Positions 9,556 through 19,100 of a stretch of 64,000 nucleotides of DNA are shown piece after piece. Origin of the DNA: Haloactinopolyspora alba (GTDB taxonomy: Bacteria; Actinomycetota; Actinomycetes; Jiangellales; Jiangellaceae); assembly GCF_003014555.1 (NCBI RefSeq), contig NZ_PYGE01000006.1, positions 62,001 to 126,000 on the forward strand, in the 5' to 3' direction. The position numbers were made by a program, and so were the translations under genes. The notes under the pieces are model-generated. The model saw only the letters and a program-made list of their open reading frames with translations. It was not told the origin of the DNA and did not search any database. How positions within the stretch are numbered: position 1 is the first letter of the stretch; the number at the start of each line of letters is the position of its first letter.

Positions 9556-10279
9556 CGCCCGACGACGTCGAGCGGGCCACCCACGGCCAGGTGATCAACG
9601 CCCAGATCGTCGCGACGAGCACGATCTCGACCAGCACGTACCAGGGCCAAGGACCGAAGAGGTCGAGGATCGACGCCGAATCCGGCTTGGCGTTGAGGAA
9701 GCCGTAGTTGACGTCGGCGATCGAGTTGAACGCGAAGACGACGGCGGCCCACAGCGCCGTCGCCGCAACGGCGATCCGATAGCTCCGCCAGTCCGGTGGG
9801 AGCCCGAGGCCCCAGGTCAGGTAGATCGCGGCCACGACCGTCAGGCCGTGCATGGCCCAATAGAGGATGAACGCGGGGTCCGGGAATCCCGCCCCCAGAT
9901 CAGGTGTGAGTACGGCCTGAGTACTGAGCGTGAGTCCCCAGTAGTACGTCAACGCGATTGCCCATCGCCGGCGGGTGAACAGCGCGTACACCGCCGTCAA
10001 CCACGCCAGGTCGCACAGCTGGATCGGCAGCGAAAGCCCGAGGCTGAACCGGTCCGGCAACTGGAACCAGATCTGCAACGGCAGCGTGGGCAGCAGGAAG
10101 ATCAGTGCGAACGCGACACTCAGGCGATCGGCGGCCGCGCTACCGCGGGACCGGCGGCCACGTCGCACGAGCCACCAGGCAGCCGCGATCAGCAGTGCCA
10201 GCACCACCTGGTGAGAGATGCCGTACGACGAGAAGTCGCCAGTGGCCAACATCCGATCCGTCCGCATCGGCGGCACCAT
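9509..10279 (-). CDS. TIGR02206/YwaF-like membrane protein
   Basis: 256 residues with about six to seven membrane segments, including the LPIQLCDLAWL segment and NYGFLNAKPDSASILDLFGPWPWY. These are characteristic of the YwaF/TIGR02206 family of integral membrane proteins of unknown function. It overlaps the EEP-membrane protein gene downstream on the same strand, which suggests co-transcription. Confidence 0.75.
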   Translation of the reverse strand: MVPPMRTDRMLATGDFSSYGISHQVVLALLIAAAWWLVRRGRRSRGSAAADRLSVAFALIFLLPTLPLQIWFQLPDRFSLGLSLPIQLCDLAWLTAVYALFTRRRWAIALTYYWGLTLSTQAVLTPDLGAGFPDPAFILYWAMHGLTVVAAIYLTWGLGLPPDWRSYRIAVAATALWAAVVFAFNSIADVNYGFLNAKPDSASILDLFGPWPWYVLVEIVLVATIWALITWPWVARSTSSGGGRGDRRHRIGGAGA

Positions 10280-10412
10280 CCCTGGGTTCGCCAGGTTTCG
10301 GCATCCCCATTATGCGCCTCCACCGCCGTGCAAGGTCCAGCGATGCGACCCGCCGAATCGACCACCGAGCCCGATGGACGTCATTCGCGGCGAGTGGCCC
10401 GGCGGAACCCGC

Positions 10413-11123
10413 TCAGGCCTGCGCGGAGGCGGTCGATGAGGGAATGCCGAGCAGGTGCTCGGCCATGGCCAGCAGAACGACCCGTTCGGCCTTCCTCGGC
10501 ACGACACGGTGGGCCAGCGTCACGACATAGGTCCGGATGTCGTCGGCGACGATGAACGACACGTCCTCTTTGTCGCTCAGCAGGAAACCGTCCCGTCCGG
10601 CCACCGACTGCGCCTTGACGGTCGTCCCGGCAGCCTGGGCCGCGTCGACGGTCGAGGTGATCCGGCCCGCCGCCACCTCGGCGTCGACGTAGCCGCTCAC
10701 CGAGAACTCCAGCGGGATGCGCGGCTGTCTGGCGGGCGCGCTGGGCCGGTTGCCCGGGCTGGGCGTGTCCGGCGCACTGCGGACGCCGTAACGACAGGTG
10801 AGCCGGCCGGTACGGCCCGACTCCTCGAGATGGTCGTCGTTGTAGATGCGGCGCGTCTGCCCGCGCATGGGCACCTCGAGGATCTGCGCGACGTCACCGG
10901 CCGTGGCCAGCTCCTCGCACAACTCGGGCACGCCTGTGGTCGACGTGGGCGACGGAGTGGGTTCGGCCACCGCGTCGTCGGTCTCGCCGGAGCCCCGCGA
11001 CGCCGACGACTCCGTGGGGACCACCGGGACTTCGGGCTCGTCGGAGTTCGAGCATCCCGTGAGGGTGAGCGCCACGAACACGACCACCGCGGCGGCTGTG
11101 CGGTCTCGGCTCATCACGCCCAT
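10413..11123 (-). CDS. Lipoprotein, DUF3558-like
   Basis: 236 residues. A signal peptide ends in the lipobox LTGC, so Cys is expected to be lipidated and the protein anchored outside the membrane. A Ser/Thr/Pro/Glu-rich linker follows, then a globular part beginning PELCEELATAGDVAQILEVPM with two or three cysteines (LTCRYGV). This layout resembles the DUF3558 lipoproteins of mycobacteria; the assignment is moderate. Two in-frame ATGs (11123, 11114) are possible starts. Confidence 0.65.
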   Translation of the reverse strand: MGVMSRDRTAAAVVVFVALTLTGCSNSDEPEVPVVPTESSASRGSGETDDAVAEPTPSPTSTTGVPELCEELATAGDVAQILEVPMRGQTRRIYNDDHLEESGRTGRLTCRYGVRSAPDTPSPGNRPSAPARQPRIPLEFSVSGYVDAEVAAGRITSTVDAAQAAGTTVKAQSVAGRDGFLLSDKEDVSFIVADDIRTYVVTLAHRVVPRKAERVVLLAMAEHLLGIPSSTASAQA

Positions 11124-11207
11124 ACGGTAGCGTCCGCCTCGCCCTGATTCAGCGCGCGGACGACCCGTTGCTCAGCATCGTCACCGTCTCGTTGCCGCCC
11201 GGTGACA

Positions 11208-11260
11208 CGCGAGCCGCGGGCGGGGTTGCGCCGATCGGCGCCGTCCCCGCCCGCGGCTCG
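11208..11260. repeat. Large imperfect palindrome between rpsA and lipoprotein gene
   Basis: GCGAGCCGCGGGCGGGG (11208-11224) pairs perfectly with 11244-11260, a 17-bp stem. The 19-nt interior is itself nearly palindromic (GCGCCGATCGGCGC). There is no U-run. It shares its centre, GGTTGCGCCGATCGGCGC, with the palindrome at 11285-11314. It could be a second terminator for rpsA or a repeat-derived element. Confidence 0.6.
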
Positions 11261-11284
11261 CATCTCGCCGACACCCGTACGAAC

Positions 11285-11314
11285 CCTGGGTTGCGCCGAT
11301 CGGCGCAACCCAGG
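11285..11314 (-). terminator. 30-bp perfect palindrome after rpsA (probable terminator)
   Basis: CCTGGGTTGCGCCGA at 11285-11299 is followed directly by its exact complement at 11300-11314. It lies 22 bp beyond the rpsA stop on the minus strand. Actinobacterial terminators often lack a U-tract, so termination is plausible. A gapless 30-bp palindrome would also be a good site for a dimeric protein. Confidence 0.55.
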
Positions 11315-11335
11315 ACCCGGACATGCCGGCTTTGC

Positions 11336-12823
11336 TCAGTCGCCGGTGAGCTTCTCGCGAAGTGCCTGAAGCGCTTCGTCGGAGGCGAGCGTCCCGTTCT
11401 CGGGCTGCTGCTCCTCGGGCGCGGCCGTCGTGAACGAGGACGGGGCCTCGACCTTCGCCTCGCCGTCGGCCTCCTGCGCGGTCTCGATCTGCGACTTGTG
11501 CGCCTCCCAGCGCGCGTGGGCCTCGGCGTACTGCCGCTCCCACTCCTCGCGCTGCTTCTCGTACCCGGGCAGCCAGTCGTTGGTCTCCGGATCGAAGCCC
11601 TCGGGGTACTTGTAGTTGCCCTGGTCGTCGTAGTCGGCCGCCATGCCGTACAGGGTCGGGTCGAAGTGCTCGGACACCTGAGCGGCAGTGTCGCCCTCGT
11701 TCGCCTGCTTCAGCGACAGCGAGATGCGGCGACGCTCGAGGTCGATGTCGATGACCTTGACCATGACGTCCTTGCCGACCGTGACGACCTGCTCGGGCAC
11801 CTCGACGTGGCGCTCGGCCAGCTCGGAGATGTGCACCAGACCCTCGATGCCGTCCTCGACCCGCACGAACGCACCGAACGGCACCAGCTTGGTGACCTTG
11901 CCCGGGACGATCTGGCCGATCTGATGGATGCGGGCGAACTGCTGCCACGGGTCCTCGAGCGTCGCCTTGAGCGAGAGGGAGACCCGCTCGCGGTCCATGT
12001 CGACGTCCAGGACCTCGACCGTGACCTCCTGGCCAACCTCGACCACCTCGGACGGGTGGTCGATGTGCTTCCAGGACAGCTCGGAGACGTGCACCAGGCC
12101 GTCGACGCCGCCGAGGTCGACGAACGCGCCGAAGTTGACGATCGAGGAGACCACGCCGGACCGGATCTGGCCCTTCTGCAGGGTCTGCAGGAAGGTCGAC
12201 CGGACCTCGGACTGGGTCTGCTCGAGCCAGGCGCGGCGGGACAGAACCACGTTGTTGCGGTTCTTGTCCAGCTCTATGATCTTCGCCTCGATCTCGCGGC
12301 CGACGTACGGCTGCAGGTCGCGGACCCTGCGCATCTCGACCAACGAGGCGGGCAGGAAGCCACGCAGCCCGATGTCGAGGATGAGCCCGCCCTTGACGAC
12401 CTCGATGACGGTGCCGGACACGACGCCGTCGGCTTCCTTGACCTCTTCGATCTTGCCCCAGGCGCGCTCGTACTGCGCGCGCTTCTTGGACAGGATCAGC
12501 CGGCCTTCCTTGTCCTCCTTCTGCAGGACGAGGGCCTCGACATCGTCACCGACGGCCACGACCTCGTTGGGATCGACGTCGTGCTTGATGGACAGCTCGC
12601 GCGAGGGGATGACGCCCTCGGTCTTGTAGCCGATGTCGAGCAGGACTTCGTCCCGGTCGACCTTGACGACGGTACCGGAGACGATGTCGCCGTCGTTGAA
12701 GTACTTGATGGTCTCGTCGATCGCGGCGAGGAATGCCTCTTCGGACCCGACGTCATTGACGGCTACCTGCGTCGTCGCGGTGGCTGCCGAAGGGGCCGTC
12801 TCGGCCTCGATGCTGCTCGTCAT
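11336..12823 (-). CDS. rpsA: 30S ribosomal protein S1
   Basis: 495 residues with four S1 RNA-binding repeats (for example GDIVSGTVVKVDRDEVLLDIGYKTEG, then GVVSSIVNFGAFVDLGGVDGLVHVSELSW and GKVTKLVPFGAFVRVEDGIEGLVHISEL). An acidic actinobacterial C-terminal tail ends EALQALREKLTGD. S1 helps load mRNA on the 30S subunit. I chose the ATG at 12823 (MTSSIEAETAPSA), preceded by GGAG; longer upstream reading is not conserved in style. A promoter lies about 170 bp upstream. Confidence 0.98.
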   Translation of the reverse strand: MTSSIEAETAPSAATATTQVAVNDVGSEEAFLAAIDETIKYFNDGDIVSGTVVKVDRDEVLLDIGYKTEGVIPSRELSIKHDVDPNEVVAVGDDVEALVLQKEDKEGRLILSKKRAQYERAWGKIEEVKEADGVVSGTVIEVVKGGLILDIGLRGFLPASLVEMRRVRDLQPYVGREIEAKIIELDKNRNNVVLSRRAWLEQTQSEVRSTFLQTLQKGQIRSGVVSSIVNFGAFVDLGGVDGLVHVSELSWKHIDHPSEVVEVGQEVTVEVLDVDMDRERVSLSLKATLEDPWQQFARIHQIGQIVPGKVTKLVPFGAFVRVEDGIEGLVHISELAERHVEVPEQVVTVGKDVMVKVIDIDLERRRISLSLKQANEGDTAAQVSEHFDPTLYGMAADYDDQGNYKYPEGFDPETNDWLPGYEKQREEWERQYAEAHARWEAHKSQIETAQEADGEAKVEAPSSFTTAAPEEQQPENGTLASDEALQALREKLTGD

Positions 12824-12992
12824 GTGGAAGGGGACTCCGGACAAGGATGTAGGTGTGTTCCGCGCCAGGACCCTTGGATCGCCGTGCCACCGAATCGACC
12901 AGAGACCTGAACAAACCCCTGTGCCGCCCACCGACAGTAACGAGCGCGAGCCTGCTCTGTCCGAGGTTCGCACAGGCCCACAGCGCATCGTT

Positions 12993-13022
12993 AGGCTACC
13001 CGGCCGAGTGGACCAGGGTCAA
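12993..13022 (-). promoter_or_regulatory. Probable rpsA promoter
   Basis: On the minus strand TTGACC (13022-13017) is followed after 18 bp by TAGCCT (12998-12993), a good match to a vegetative sigma promoter. Transcription would begin near 12986 and give a leader of about 160 nt before the rpsA ATG. The rest of the 372-bp gap (12824-13195) shows no gene. Confidence 0.6.
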
Positions 13023-13195
13023 TCGGCGTCAGGTCGCGAGTTGATCACGTCGCGCGGTATGAGTTATGAAATTCCCACTCAGCATCAGCTCCCCGTCCAG
13101 CTGACCCCGTCAACGAACACCGGCCGGACCGAGTTCCGGGACCGGCACGACGACGCGGACGGAAAACGGCTCGTACGGGACGGGCCCGGTCACGC

Positions 13196-14812
13196 TCAGT
13201 AGCGGTACGCGCTTCCCGCGGAGCGGCCGTCCTCGTCGAACTCGTCGAACAGCTCGTCTTCGTTCTCCTCGGGTTCCGCGGTGCCCGCACGGGCACGGCG
13301 GAACCGACGACGCCGCCCGCCGCCGGAGGCGCCGGCGTCCGAACCCTCCGGATCGGCAGTCCCCTGGCCGGCACCGCTCGCGACCGGCTCGGGCTCCGGC
13401 TCGGGTTCAGGCTGCGGCCGCGGATCCGGCTCGGGTTCCGGGCGTGGTTGCGGTGCCGGTTCCGGCCGGGGTTCGGGCCGTGGCACGACGGATCGGTCCG
13501 CCGCGTCATGACCCGGGGCACCGGCAGTCCGCCCGACCGGTCCGGGCTCCTCCTGCGGGCGCGGTTCGGGCTCCGGCTGTGGTTCCGGTTCCGGCCGGGG
13601 CTCGGGCTGAGGCCGCGGCTCCGGCTCGGGTTCCGGGCGCGGTTCGGGCTCCGGCTGCGGTTCGGGCTGAGGCCGCGGCTCCGGCCCGGGTTCGGGCTGA
13701 GGTTCCGGCCGTGGCTGAGGTTCTGGCTCCGGGTGGGGTTCTGGCTCCGGGTGGGGTTCTGGCTCCGGGCGAGGTTCCGGCTCCGGACCCGGGCGAGGAC
13801 CGGGCAACGGATCCGGCACGACGTCGGCGACCGGCCCGGCCGGCGCCGCAGCGCGTCGTCCGGAATAGCGGCGCCGCGACACCAGCAGACCCACCAGCAC
13901 GAACACTCCGCCGGCCGCAAGAAGCGCCACCGGACCGGTGTCACGCACCAGCGTCAGCTCCGCCGCGGTGTCCTCGTACTCGGCGACGTTGTCGGCGACC
14001 TGGCCGTCGGTGTAGGAGATCGTGCCCTGCACGACCGCCGGACCGCGCTCGTCGCCGACACGCAGGAACGATTCCCGCTCGTCGCGCGCGTCGACGATGG
14101 CGCCCGTGCGTGGTTCCACCCAGATGGTGCGCGTGTTGCTGTACACGTGCTCGGCCGTGACCGCGCCGGACCTGTCGAACAGCGCGCCCGGAACCTCGAG
14201 CTCTGCCACGGGCGTCGGGTCGATGCGCTGCACGAAGCGGTAAACCTCCAGACCGCCGCGCTCGTCGACGCCGTCGAACACCATGGGCCGGGTGTCGCGC
14301 AGCCGCGCGTCCCACACGTCGTAGTCGCGCTGCTCGGTCTCGAACGGCAGCTTGAGCACATAGCCGGTGTGATCGAGCGGCTCGGCGTCGTTCTCGTCGT
14401 CCGACTCGGCCACGTACTGGCCGTAACCGCTGACCGCACGCCCGGTGTGCCGGTCGAACGCGACGCGCTCCTGCAGGTACGACAGCACGTTGTCCTCGGT
14501 CGCCGCAGCACCGTCGCCGGCGTCGAAGGTCGTCAGGCTCGTCTCGCGCACGGCGACGTCTCCGGTGCTCGCCTCCGTATCGGGCACCACCCGGCGCTCG
14601 GCGCGCACGTCGGTCGTGCGCTCGTACGGCGCCTGTCTGGTCACCAGGGCGGACCGGTCGAGCACCACGACGTCCCGGCCCACCGACACCCGCTCGCTCG
14701 CCTCGTCCGGGACGACCGCGAGTTGCGGATACGCGTACCACCTGAGCAACGGCGCCAGGACCAGCATCAACACGCCCAGCCCCAGCAGGACCAGACCGAT
14801 CGTGCGCCGCAT
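13196..14812 (-). CDS. DUF3068 envelope protein with long Pro/Glu/Arg repeat tail
   Basis: 538 residues. The ATG at 14812 follows GAGGAAGG and opens an N-terminal membrane anchor ([20 protein letters not shown]). An extracytoplasmic DUF3068 domain follows ([57 protein letters not shown]). A second membrane segment ([18 protein letters not shown]) leads to a cytoplasmic tail of about 220 residues built from PEPEPRP/PQPEP repeats and a basic-acidic end. DUF3068 proteins sit next to arabinan/glycan export genes in mycobacteria (I recall Rv0227c). The tail may be a spacer or scaffold. Divergent from the gene at 15032. Confidence 0.8.
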   Translation of the reverse strand: MRRTIGLVLLGLGVLMLVLAPLLRWYAYPQLAVVPDEASERVSVGRDVVVLDRSALVTRQAPYERTTDVRAERRVVPDTEASTGDVAVRETSLTTFDAGDGAAATEDNVLSYLQERVAFDRHTGRAVSGYGQYVAESDDENDAEPLDHTGYVLKLPFETEQRDYDVWDARLRDTRPMVFDGVDERGGLEVYRFVQRIDPTPVAELEVPGALFDRSGAVTAEHVYSNTRTIWVEPRTGAIVDARDERESFLRVGDERGPAVVQGTISYTDGQVADNVAEYEDTAAELTLVRDTGPVALLAAGGVFVLVGLLVSRRRYSGRRAAAPAGPVADVVPDPLPGPRPGPEPEPRPEPEPHPEPEPHPEPEPQPRPEPQPEPGPEPRPQPEPQPEPEPRPEPEPEPRPQPEPRPEPEPQPEPEPRPQEEPGPVGRTAGAPGHDAADRSVVPRPEPRPEPAPQPRPEPEPDPRPQPEPEPEPEPVASGAGQGTADPEGSDAGASGGGRRRRFRRARAGTAEPEENEDELFDEFDEDGRSAGSAYRY

Positions 14813-15031
14813 GGGTACCTTCCTCGTCCGTGTCGCGCCCGTCCCGACAGGGTCCAACCACTCAGCGTACGTGTCCGGGCACAGCGCGAAACTACCGCCG
14901 ACGCGGGCGTCGAGGAAGCCGATCCGCCGAAGATCCGCCCCACCAGCGTCCCGTCGATCGCGCTCCCACACGGAGTCGCCTCCTCGTCCGCCGGTTGTCA
15001 CACGTCGTCCGCGGAGCACACCTACCTCGGC

Positions 15032-15661
15032 ATGAACGCCGAGGGTCAACATGGCGACGGCCCGGTCAGGTCCGGCGCCGAGGCGCTGACCGCCACCGGC
15101 GCCGAGGCCCGGGCCATCATCGACGAGACCGCGGGCACGAACCGCTCGACGGTGGAGGAGATCACCCGGACCGCCGTGTCGGAGCTGCCGCGGGACGAAG
15201 CCGCCGTCGTCGAGTCGGCCATCCGCGACATCGCCGGCGACATGGCACGCGTCATGGACGAGCTCGCACAGGACGCTGGCACGGCCTTCGACACACAGGC
15301 GGCCGAGCTCCGGGCACTGATCGACCGGCACTCCGCACCGCGTGACCCACCGGACCACTCGCCCGACCACTCGCCGGACCTGGAGCGGCCACCGGAGGAC
15401 CCGCCCGACAGCGCTGCCGATGCCGACGACGCGCCTGTCCGCCGGCGGCCGAGCAACTGGGAACGCGCACGTCAAGCGTTTCTCAACCACGCAGACGAGA
15501 TCGACGAACTCGTCGACGTCTTCACCGCGACGGCTCCGAAGGTGGACCCGCCGCAGGCACCCGTGGGCTCCGAAGTCGATGATCCGGTGTCCGCCGCGGT
15601 GTTGTCCGCGGCGGTCTTCCTCGAGGCGGCTGGACGATGGACGAAGAAGCGGAAAGGATAG
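15032..15661 (+). CDS. Hypothetical protein, predicted helical
   Basis: About 209 residues from the ATG at 15032 ([15 protein letters not shown]). No family recognised. The first 110 residues are rich in Ala, Glu and Asp with amphipathic helical character ([40 protein letters not shown]). A Pro/Asp-rich low-complexity stretch follows ([20 protein letters not shown]), then a short conserved-looking C-terminus ending [11 protein letters not shown]. There is no signal peptide or membrane segment. Its stop is 6 bp before the next gene, so the two form an operon, transcribed against the surrounding envelope genes. Confidence 0.6.
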   Translation: MNAEGQHGDGPVRSGAEALTATGAEARAIIDETAGTNRSTVEEITRTAVSELPRDEAAVVESAIRDIAGDMARVMDELAQDAGTAFDTQAAELRALIDRHSAPRDPPDHSPDHSPDLERPPEDPPDSAADADDAPVRRRPSNWERARQAFLNHADEIDELVDVFTATAPKVDPPQAPVGSEVDDPVSAAVLSAAVFLEAAGRWTKKRKG

Positions 15662-15667
15662 GACCCG

Positions 15668-16111
15668 ATGGTCGAGACCGATGTGCGCCCCCTGATCCGT
15701 CGCGCCCTCCACGCTGCCGTCGACGCGAACTCTTCGGAACTCGTGGCCGCCATACAGGAGCTCGAGCAGCAGGGATGGCAGCAGAGCGGACCGTTGATCT
15801 TCGAAGCTCTGTTCAATGCGGTCGACCGGCTACCGGCCGACTCGGCTCACGGCCCGGCCGCGGTCGCCGAACGCACGATCGACAGGTTCGACGACTCGGT
15901 CGTCATCTCGACCGACGTTCTGGAGGCCGAGCTCCGGCTCGCGTTCGGCGAGACGGACGCCGCCCGGGAGGTTCCCCGGAATCTCGGTTTGGTGCACTGC
16001 CTGGTGGCTGTGGGCCAGATCGTCCACGAAGGTCATCTCTCCCTGGACCAAGCCACGGTCCACGACCCACCACCCGAGGCGGCGTCGGCGTCACGTCCTC
16101 CGGCGGAGTAG
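15668..16111 (+). CDS. Hypothetical protein, partner of preceding gene
   Basis: 147 residues, preceded by GGATAGGA. No family recognised. It is mostly alpha-helical by eye ([40 protein letters not shown]) with no membrane segment. Its last 21 bp overlap the 3' end of the convergent aftD-like gene. The two-gene operon has no visible functional clue beyond its position inside the envelope locus. Confidence 0.6.
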   Translation: MVETDVRPLIRRALHAAVDANSSELVAAIQELEQQGWQQSGPLIFEALFNAVDRLPADSAHGPAAVAERTIDRFDDSVVISTDVLEAELRLAFGETDAAREVPRNLGLVHCLVAVGQIVHEGHLSLDQATVHDPPPEAASASRPPAE

Positions 16112-19100
16112 CACCGACTGCCGCGGACCGAGCGTCGCCAGCGCCAGCGCGACCAGCATGAGCACCTGAGCGCCTGCCGAGTGCGCGCCCGGGTCCGGCC
16201 CCGGCCACGGGCGCAGCGCGACCACGGCCCCTGCCGCCAGAGCAGCTCCACCCGCCAGCACCGGCACGACCTCTTCGAGCCGCGACCACCGGCGGGCCGC
16301 GGCACCCACGGCGGCGCCCAGCCCTGCGGCGGCGAGTCCGGCGACCCCGCCGAGCAGTCCCAGTGCCGCGACCGCGGCGGCCGTGCCCGCGATCACCCGG
16401 AGCCCGCCTCCAGCACGGCGGCGCCGTGCACCGTGCCGGCCGCCCGCCCGTGCGCCACCGTGCGCCGGGGCCCACGGCGGCGTCCGCGGGGCCCGCCACC
16501 AGAGCACGGCGATCAGGGTCGCGCCGGCAGCGCCGGTTCCGAGCGCCGCGCGATACGGCGTGTCCGGCCGGTACGTGAGCTCGACGACACCGGCCGCGCC
16601 CGCCGGCAGCACGTAACCCTGGGCCCAGCCGTCCACCCGGACCGGCTCCAGCTCGGTGCCGTCGAGGCTCGCCGTCCAGCCGTCGTTCATGTTCTCGGTG
16701 ACCGTCAGCACGGCCGCGGTGTCCCGTTCCGGCACCGCCACCCGCCGATGGGTCTGCGACCACGCCCGCACGTGCACGTCGAGTGGTTCGGCGGGCTCGG
16801 CCCGGTCCGCGGAGACCGGCCGTACCGTCAACGCCTCCGGGCGTGTCGCCGGGGACGCCGCCAGCGTGATGTCGTGCGTGCCGGGTTCCAGCTCGAACGT
16901 TTCCGCCTCGCCGCAGGAGCGCACGTCGAGGCGGCCGCCGCGCAGCAGGTCGTCGACGGTTCCGCTCAGTTCGGTCGGCATCGTGGCGCCGTCCACCACC
17001 AGGCGAGGTCCGGACCCGCACGCCAGTTCCACCGGTTCGCTGCCGTCCACCGGCTCCCGCAGTTCGTCCGTTCCCAGCACTTCGACCTCGGACGCTCCCG
17101 CGGGCAGCGCCGAACGCAGCCCGAACGCGGTGTCGGTGTCGACGACCTCGTCGAGTTCGAGGAACCGAATCTCGACCCCGGTGGTCTCGACCGGTTCCGG
17201 CAACAGCGCGCGCCCGTCGTCGCCGACGTCGACGGTGTGCCGCTCACCACCCGCTGTCAGCTCCACCCGGCTCGGACGGGACGCGGCGAGCCACCGGCCC
17301 ACGGCGATCCGGACGCCGTCGATGCGGCGTGGTTCGTCCCACGACAGTGCCAGCACGGGCGTCTCGTCGCCGGGTGCTGCCACCCAGCCCGTTCCGCGGT
17401 CGAGGTCGACAGCCGCCTGCGGGCGACCCGGAGGATCGTCGACCGCCCGGGAGCTCGCCTCGGCTCGCAGCGCACCCGCGTCGGGCTCGAGCAGTGTCGT
17501 CAGCGCCGTACCGGGCCGGGGTCGCACGGTGGCCTCGGCGGTGTAGGTGGCCGCGACGCTGGTCTCGGCTCGACGCCTCAGGTCGCCGTTCTCCTCCCCG
17601 ACGCGCTCGAGCTGCGGGGCACAGCGCGATCGCTCGCCGGTGCGCACGCACGCACGGCGAGCACCGTCGGCGGTCGCGAACACCAGCGTCTCCGCCGTGC
17701 CAGGCCCGCCGAGGTCGTCGCCGCGCACCGGAGGCGCCCGCAGCGTCTTCCGCGCGGACAGGCCCGGGACGCGTAGCTCCCGGATTCCGACGCCTGTCGG
17801 CGTGCCGGGCCCCGTCTCGACGGCGCGCACCCGCAGCCGTGACGTGCGTCCGGGCGGGACTTCCAGTTCGTGCACGTCGTCGTCCGGATGCAGGGCGGTT
17901 TCGACGGTGCCCGTGTCGGTCTCGACGGCGACCCGGGTGACCGGTGCGCCCACCGGGCCGTCGTCGACGGGAACCAGTTCGGCCGTGTCGACGGTTCGCG
18001 GCCGCTCGAACTCGATCTCCAGCCACTGGCCCTCGGGATGTCCGTACTCCCCCGACACCCAGCTGGTCGCAGGGTCACCGTCGACGGCCGACCACGGGGA
18101 ATGCTCCGCTCCCCGCGCGAGCGTCGCCAGCGGGTCCGAACCCGACGAGGACGCGGTCACGCCGGCGACACCGTCCACGACGGCGACGGTCTCGCGCGCC
18201 GGGTCGTCGACGGGCAGGAAGTCGCGGACGGCACGGTCGAGTGGTCCGTCGTCGCCGGCTCGCAGCACCTCGGTCTCGTTGTTCCTGGTCGCGCCGAACC
18301 AGACCGCGCGGCGGCGCAGCCCGTCGGTGACCACCGGCACCGGCGACGGGTCGGGCACCGAGGCCCCGTCCCCGGCCACGAACACGGCGCGCTCGTCCAG
18401 CAGTCCGGCGTCGCCGACGGTCAGCAACGACTCGGGCCCGCCGGACATCCGCATGCTGCCGTGCAGCGGGTGGGCCCGCACCCGCAGCTCACGATCAGGA
18501 TCGGCGATCCGGTAGATCTCCACGGCCGGGTACCGCGTGTCGAGACGGGAGTCGACCGCCGTGTCCGCCCGGTCCCTGGGCCCGACGCGAGGGCCGAACG
18601 CGGCCACTCGCTCGGCGCCGGGCAGGTCGGCCAGTGCCTGGTGGACCAGCGAGGCCCGTGGCACGCTCGTTCCCTCGCGCCGCAGATCGTTGCGCACGAC
18701 CAGATGCGCCACGCCCGCCCTGCGCAGCGCCCGGACGACACCGGCGCCGCCCTCCCCCGCGGCCAGCCGGGTCTCGACCGCGTCGAGCAGGCGGATGTTT
18801 CCGGCCGACGACAACGGCACGGAGTCACGCACCGCCCAGCGGCTGTCGGCCAGCGCCTGCACGGGCTCGTCGCGCGGCGAGCCCCACGCGTACTCGGCGA
18901 ACGCACTGCCCGGCACCAGCAACGCCCGGCCCGTCCCGGCGTTCTCGTCGAGCCATGCCGACGCCTCCCGCCAGTGCTGCGGGATGCGCTCGTACGAACC
19001 GGGCTGCGGCAGCCGGCCTGCCAGCGCGGGCACTGCGACACCGGCCAGCACGACGACCGCGAGCCCGGTGGCCAGCACCCGGAACCGCCGGTCCGCGTCC

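Noticed and set aside
13045-13944. Ser/Arg/Asn-rich open frame of 299 codons
   Set aside because: Out-of-frame reading of the Pro/Glu repeat DNA of the DUF3068 gene.
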